From the NCBI GenBank assembly GCA_965153455.1, contig OZ234495.1, forward strand, positions 16,922,875 to 16,986,874: a DNA stretch of 64,000 nucleotides, read 5' to 3'. The translations under genes and the position numbers were made by a program. Source of the DNA: Sphagnum compactum. Its lineage: Eukaryota > Bryophyta > Sphagnopsida > Sphagnales. The notes beneath the pieces were generated by a model. It ran no database searches, had not been told where the DNA came from, and worked only from the letters and a program-made list of their open reading frames with translations. Below, piece after piece: positions 58,255 through 64,000 of this stretch. Position 1 is the stretch's first letter; every line of letters starts with the position of its first letter.

Positions 58255-61200
58255 TGCACAAAGGAATCACAAAAACACTCGGATCTGACTTGCAAAAAAC
58301 CGTAGAAGCTTTGGCACAAGAGAAAAGAAAAGAAACAACAGGTTGTATTAAGTAGGTAGGTATATACTTTTGCAATCAATGCCGCTCCTCCTTGCCATTT
58401 TTTTGTTCTTTTCATGGTTTGTTGCAATCAACCACAAAAATGGGAAGAGATTATAGCTCATGTATCACCCGTCTTCCATTTCACCTTTTTCTTGTTTCAT
58501 TTTTTATGTTTCATTATAAACAACCATGATTGGATTGATGAATATTAGTTGCATCCTTTGGTGTGAAGGTTTTTGGCAAACAAGTTGGTTAATGTAAGAT
58601 CATTTTGATTAATAACTTGTTTGCATCTACTATAGGTGGGCACATCAACCCACTAATAACACTTTGATTGTTTTCTACTTTCTATGGGTTTATAAGTTTC
58701 TCAAAGACTTATTTTTTCCAAATGTTCTTTTGTCATTATATTTCATAAATTATAGTTCCTTTCATGGGTAGCAAAAACTTAATACCTTGTCACACACAAG
58801 TTAATGATGCCTAACACTAGGATGCAAAACACATACAACGAACTTTCATCTTAAGTTTTGACATTAGTCGCCTATTTGGGTGATTTTACAGATAGTTCAA
58901 AACCTATGATGAGATGTCAAATACAAGGCCAACAATTTGGGTGACTTTATGGATAGTTCAAAACCTACGATGAGAAATCAAATGCAAGGCCAACAAAGGT
59001 CCAAAGAAACAATGACTTTACCAAAAAATCATATGGGATTCTATGGTTTTCCATGTTATGGTAGTGGTACATTGCAACCATGCAAACAATTGAATTATTG
59101 TTTTGATGCAATATTCAATTTCCCTTTCAATATGATCCATGTTGTATACTTTATGCATGTTAATTGAATGTGATAAAACATACGTCATCCATATAAACTA
59201 GATGTGCAATGGGTGCTTGTAAGAATGAGTGGACTAATTTTTCAACTTTAAAAAAAATCTAGATAGTGTTTGTCATTCTAAGACCATATTTGATAAGTAA
59301 ATCTAAAAATTTATCTATAGGGAACTAGTTGAAAATACTAACTTGAATATGTAATTGTTGCACTTTTTTAATTTCCATAATCAATAAAACCACAAGAGAT
59401 ATATTGGACTCTCAAAGTTGAAAATTATGGACTATAATTCTAACAACTTTTTGTATGGACTTGAAATTGTCCAATGATATATGATGTGTTTGTTAAGGAC
59501 TTGATTTTGGTTAGATAACATATTTAGATAATTAAATTTGAAAAGTTGTATGTGATATATGGCATTTGCAAAAATTTATTATGAATTTTTGAACACGTTA
59601 AAAATAGGTTTTTTGCAAAAGTCCATAAAATAATAGAAAAAAACAAATTTGGGTTGTTCTTGTGCACACATGTTAGGAAAAGGGCTCTAGATCAAATGAA
59701 AAAAATGTTCAAAGAATTGATGGGAAACCTTTGTTGTTCACATTAACCCATAAAAAAGATTATTGTTTTGAACTTTTAAATGATAATTTGCTATAGCACA
59801 TTGGTCCAATCATTCTTACATCCACCCAATGGATTTGCAAAACAAAATAATGTTCTTACGGGAAAAATAATTTAAAAGTAAATTATTAAGACATTCATAA
59901 TAATCTTAATTTAGTAGTATCATGAATATGAAAGCAATATAAGATTGTGAATAGTCCCAAATTGTGTGATATAATTACATGTTTCAAATTGACTATGATA
60001 AATTGTGAAATACCCATGTTCAATCAATATGAAGTTTGTTGTCTTGTAATTGAAAATGCGTTCATGGGTTATATCATTTATTTTCCCATTTAAACAATTT
60101 AAACATATAATGTTTATTTCAAAAATAGACACCCATGCTTTGGAAAAGGATCATTCAAGCCATGTCACACCTATTACATTATAATATAATATGTTATATT
60201 ATATGACATGTCCTATAATACATTAAAATGCATCTAAAATGATGCCTAAAAGGTGAACCCCATAATCCCTTGTAGTGGTATGATGGCCACCAAGGATGAC
60301 ATTTATTAAAACATTTTATAATTCCCCCGTGCTAGAAGAACCTAAATGTATTACCCCACATGTGTCTCCCAACCAATTGTAAAACCATAACAAAATATTT
60401 TACAAGGTACTGTCCAAACAAAAAATTGTTTTAAAAAACATACCCATAAATTGATATATATAAGTTCCAAAATAAATAATAGCTTATAACAAATGGAAAC
60501 AACAAAATCAAAAAAATTGATTTCTTTCTCAATGTTTCTTCACTTTAAGAGATGCTCTAACATATTCTTATTTTGTAGTATTTTACTTCCTTTTGCCCAT
60601 GTTTTAGACATTCACCTTAAGAACTAAATACCCCTTGGCCTTTCCTTGGTCATTTTTATCCTTATAAGGCTTTATGGGCAAGCCCAACCATGGGTGGTAT
60701 CACTAGGAATGTCACACCTTGATTTTTTTAGACTCATCAAACTTTGAAAAATCGTAGGAAACACTTAAATAAATATTTTCATAAATTTTTTACTGAGTAA
60801 ATTTATCAGGTTCCATATATTTTGAAATTTCAATAATATCAAAAATCTCATATATTATGTTTTTTTTAATCATTGCATATAGAAAAAGTTTTAGGGATGT
60901 AATGCTGGTTCCTTTCTTTGAATTTTTTGATCGAAAACACAAATTTGAAACATGATTTGAAATTGTTTTTGGAAATTTTTTTCCTAAAGTAATTTGGAAG
61001 TCATTTTATTTGAATGTTTTCATTAAAAATTTAATTGAGTAATTCTAATTTTGTTATTAATTTCCAAAGTGAAAGTTATCAATTTTTGAAAGGGCCATTT
61101 TAATTAAGAATACAAATTTTTAACAAGTTCCAATTTTTTAATTCCAAAATTAACTTCAAGCCATGTATTAATGCATGCAATTGATAAACATAAGAAAAAA

Positions 61201-64000
61201 AAAATTTATAGTTGTGAAAACATTTAAAATAAAATTGGGAAAATGATTTGGCTAATTTTGGTTCCTTAACCATTGCTTGAGGTGGTTCCTTGGTACCACC
61301 CAAAGATGGGTTCACCCCTAGATTTGTTTTTTACTACTTCAAAATTTGAAAACTTATGATGAAGGTGGAATCCATTTCAAGGAATCAAATTGTCCCAAGG
61401 AGGTAGGTAAATAAAGGAAGGGTGCAATTGATCCCAAGTCCTCCAAGCAAAGGTTTATTAAATATGTACCTATAGTGGAACTTAGTAGGTTTAAAGGTCA
61501 ATATGTAAGGAAATAGGGCAAGTCAATAGGTAGGTCTAAATGATTTAAACAACATATTCGAATTTCTTAATATAAACTCAAAACCAACTTCAATGGGTGA
61601 AAATTTGGATTATTTTCATATATAATCCAATCCCATATTTAGCAAAAAACCAATTTTTTGCAAAATTTTCATTCAAATGTTACCCAATTTTCACATTTTT
61701 GTAACCCACTTCCCATTTTTACATTTGATTTGTTACTTAATATTGATAATAGACCCAATAAATTACTTAAAAATCAATTATAATTTTTTTTTCTTTCTTC
61801 CTTTCCATTTTTGCCTTCTTGTTGTGTTGTAACCAAACAAGATATGTGCACATAAACATAGTGAAATACATTGCTTTGCACATATTTAATTCCAATTAAA
61901 CAAATGACACACACAAGCAAGGCATTCAAATGAATCAAGGTTCAATTACATGGCAAAAAATCTATCACCACATTTTAATCATACATAATCTAAGGCTTTT
62001 ATGTGTAATTTCATTGAAAATTTCAAATAACACCCATACACAATGTCTATCAAAAACTCCACCAACCAGATATGTACATCAAAACCTAGAGTTGCCCATC
62101 GAAAAACATAACCCAAATGGTTGGAAATCATGTCTAACTAAATGATGGGAAAAGTTTAATCAACAACATCAAAATGCAAGGAAGTGACAAATGTTCAAAT
62201 AGTTTGTATACACTATGTGCATCATTCATCTCCTTCAATCTTCATAGGTTTGTTGTTGTCACCTAATTTATAAATTGAAGCTATTAAAAAAAAATACAAA
62301 TTAATCTTATTACAAACTTATTATTTGAATCACCACAAGCCCATGTTTCACTTGCCAACCTTCTTACTACAAATGTTGGGTGCAAACAAGATAACATGAA
62401 TCACAACCGCTTGTGTTTTGACTGCGTTTGTGATTGTTTTTGGGGAAATATTCTTGGAATATTTTTGAAAAAGTTTTGGAAAAATTCTTTAATTTTTTTA
62501 AAAAAATATTCATACTATTTTATTAAGGTTCATGTTAAAAATTTGGTAAAAATGTCATTTTCAAAAAATTTGAAATCCATTTACAAGTCCTTTTACTGTA
62601 TAAAAGCAAACGTTATAGTGATTAATGAGTGCTTCTATTAATTTTTTATTCATTGGATTAATTTCAAATTAATTCACATGTTTCCATGATTTATTAAAAA
62701 TACAACTATATAAACAAATCTTACAATTTCAACATCAAATTAAATTACGACTTTAAAACATGAAAAAACCAAGCAAGCGTTACACTTGCTATGGTACATA
62801 TTATCGTGATTGCACCACGTCACCATCAAAATCCTCCTTATATCCACTCTTCACCATCAATTGAACATAAAATTTATTTATCACAACCAAATGTCCATAA
62901 CTCAACACTCTTTAAACTTTTGTTTGCCAATGCATATGGCCTACACATTTTCAAGAACAAAACAAAAACAAATAGTGATAATCACATTCTTACCTACATA
63001 ACTTGCACATGGCTAATTAAGACAAAACAAAGAACCTCATTAATAGCACATTGAAATAGCTACATAGTGCCCATGAGCTTTCCACCCACAAACACAATTG
63101 TTCCTATTTCATTAGCTTGAACTCTTCAACACTTGTATCTTCAACCTCCATCTTGCAATTAATTGAAAAGCTTGTTGTACTATGCATTACAATGATGAAA
63201 TTAAAGGAAAAATGAAAGAACACAGGTCCTTTCTAAATTTTATCCAAATTACATGCTAAAGCCCTAGGTCTTTTGTGTCCTAGTTCTAGCCCTAGTTCTA
63301 GTACCAAAGACCAATTGAAAAATAAAATGCATCAACCACCAAAATATTGAATTGTAGTTCCAAAATGTAAATTGTTGGTTTTGGGACAAGTTCCATTATT
63401 TTTCATCAGTCATTTTGGTCTTCAAAACACAAGGAAAAAATTGTGTAAAAACCAACTTTGGTTGGTTCTTTGATTTTAAGAGGAACCCCTAGTTAATCCC
63501 ACTTATTAATTTTTTCAAGGATCAATTCTAATCCATTTCTAGTTTTTTCTATAAAACTATTATTTAGTTCCATTTTAAAAAAATAAAATTAGGGCAGTGG
63601 TTCAAGTTTTGGTTATTCTATTATTTGTAAGTTAGGCCAATTTTGATTTTCAATGAACTATAATCTTTAATTCCAATATCTGAAACATCAAAATGGACAA
63701 TACAAAAAAACTTGAATGTTTATTCCAAGAAAAAAAAGATTATTAATTTTTTTAAAATGTTAAACTAATAAAAACTAGCCTATTTTTAAACTTTAATCTA
63801 CACTACATGTTTCAAAAGATATAACTGTTTTATTTCACTATCATTTGCTTTCATATTTAAGGTTTTTATAATTATACCTACCACTTTGAATGGCCTTTTG
63901 TCATGCTTAAATTTAGCCCTTGAAGATTCCCAATTTTACCCTATTTCAACCACCCCCAATAACCTTAGTTCAAACCCCCATGTTTCAAACCTCCAAAAAA
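58255..64000. other. AT-rich gene-free block
   Basis: Apart from the 61-bp duplication at 58874-58995, this stretch is AT-rich with scattered short frames. A short motif at 60680-60722 and (inverted) 61275-61317 resembles 10148-10192. I see no gene, RNA gene or transposon ends. Confidence 0.5.
58874..58995. repeat. 61-bp tandem duplication
   Basis: Two adjacent copies start ATTTGGGTGATTTTACAGAT and ATTTGGGTGACTTTATGGAT and end in AAGGCCAACA. They differ at a handful of bases. Confidence 0.9.

Noticed and set aside
1-64000. LTR retrotransposon, endogenous virus or organelle insertion
   Set aside because: I found no gag/pol or reverse-transcriptase motifs, no paired long terminal repeats and no plastid or mitochondrial genes.

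Overview
The window is nuclear DNA of a land plant. Its genes are rich in introns, the plant telomere motif (AAACCCT) occurs inside it, and it encodes a peroxisomal-type hydroxypyruvate reductase, a thylakoid-lumen PsbP-like protein, a Di19 zinc-finger protein, two WW-domain proteins of the CURLY FLAG LEAF 1 (CFL1) type and a plant P450. I cannot fix the species. Short introns of ordinary composition inside genes, set against very AT-rich, repeat-filled spacers, would fit a bryophyte, lycophyte or fern as well as a seed plant.

Layout. (1) 1-2495, plus: the 3' end of a gene whose conserved part resembles plant transmembrane calcineurin-like phosphoesterases, carrying a long acidic C-terminal tail of about eleven 34-residue repeats. 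(2) 2.5-10.2 kb: AT-rich spacer with an A-rich minisatellite and two copies of a 210-bp MITE family. (3) 10.2-22.2 kb: two CFL1-like genes in divergent head-to-head order (minus at 10.2-11.6, plus at 20.5-22.1), separated by a repeat-rich spacer with a third MITE copy, a 20-bp minisatellite, an interstitial telomeric tract and a transposase relic. (4) 27.1-30.7 kb, plus: a six-exon cytochrome P450 with an unusual I-helix. (5) 31.6-32.0 kb: a MITE with near-perfect terminal inverted repeats. (6) 34.0-37.3 kb, plus: a Di19 gene with a U12-type AT-AC intron. (7) 37.3-42.5 kb: gene 3' flank, then a very AT-rich block. (8) 42.6-46.1 kb, minus: an eleven-exon PPD5-like PsbP-domain gene. (9) 46.3-51.1 kb: AT-rich block with a diverged MITE, a 52-bp minisatellite and a PIF/Harbinger relic. 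(10) 52.1-57.1 kb, minus: a thirteen-exon HPR1 gene with a GC-AG first intron and a non-canonical C-terminal tripeptide. (11) 57.3-64 kb: AT-rich and without a recognisable gene.

The genes do not form one pathway. HPR1 acts in peroxisomal photorespiration and the PPD5-like protein in the thylakoid lumen. Di19 and the CFL1-like proteins are nuclear regulators in the families known. The P450 is expected at the ER. Exon models were built by hand from splice signals, phase continuity and family conservation; all listed CDS models keep phase across every junction.
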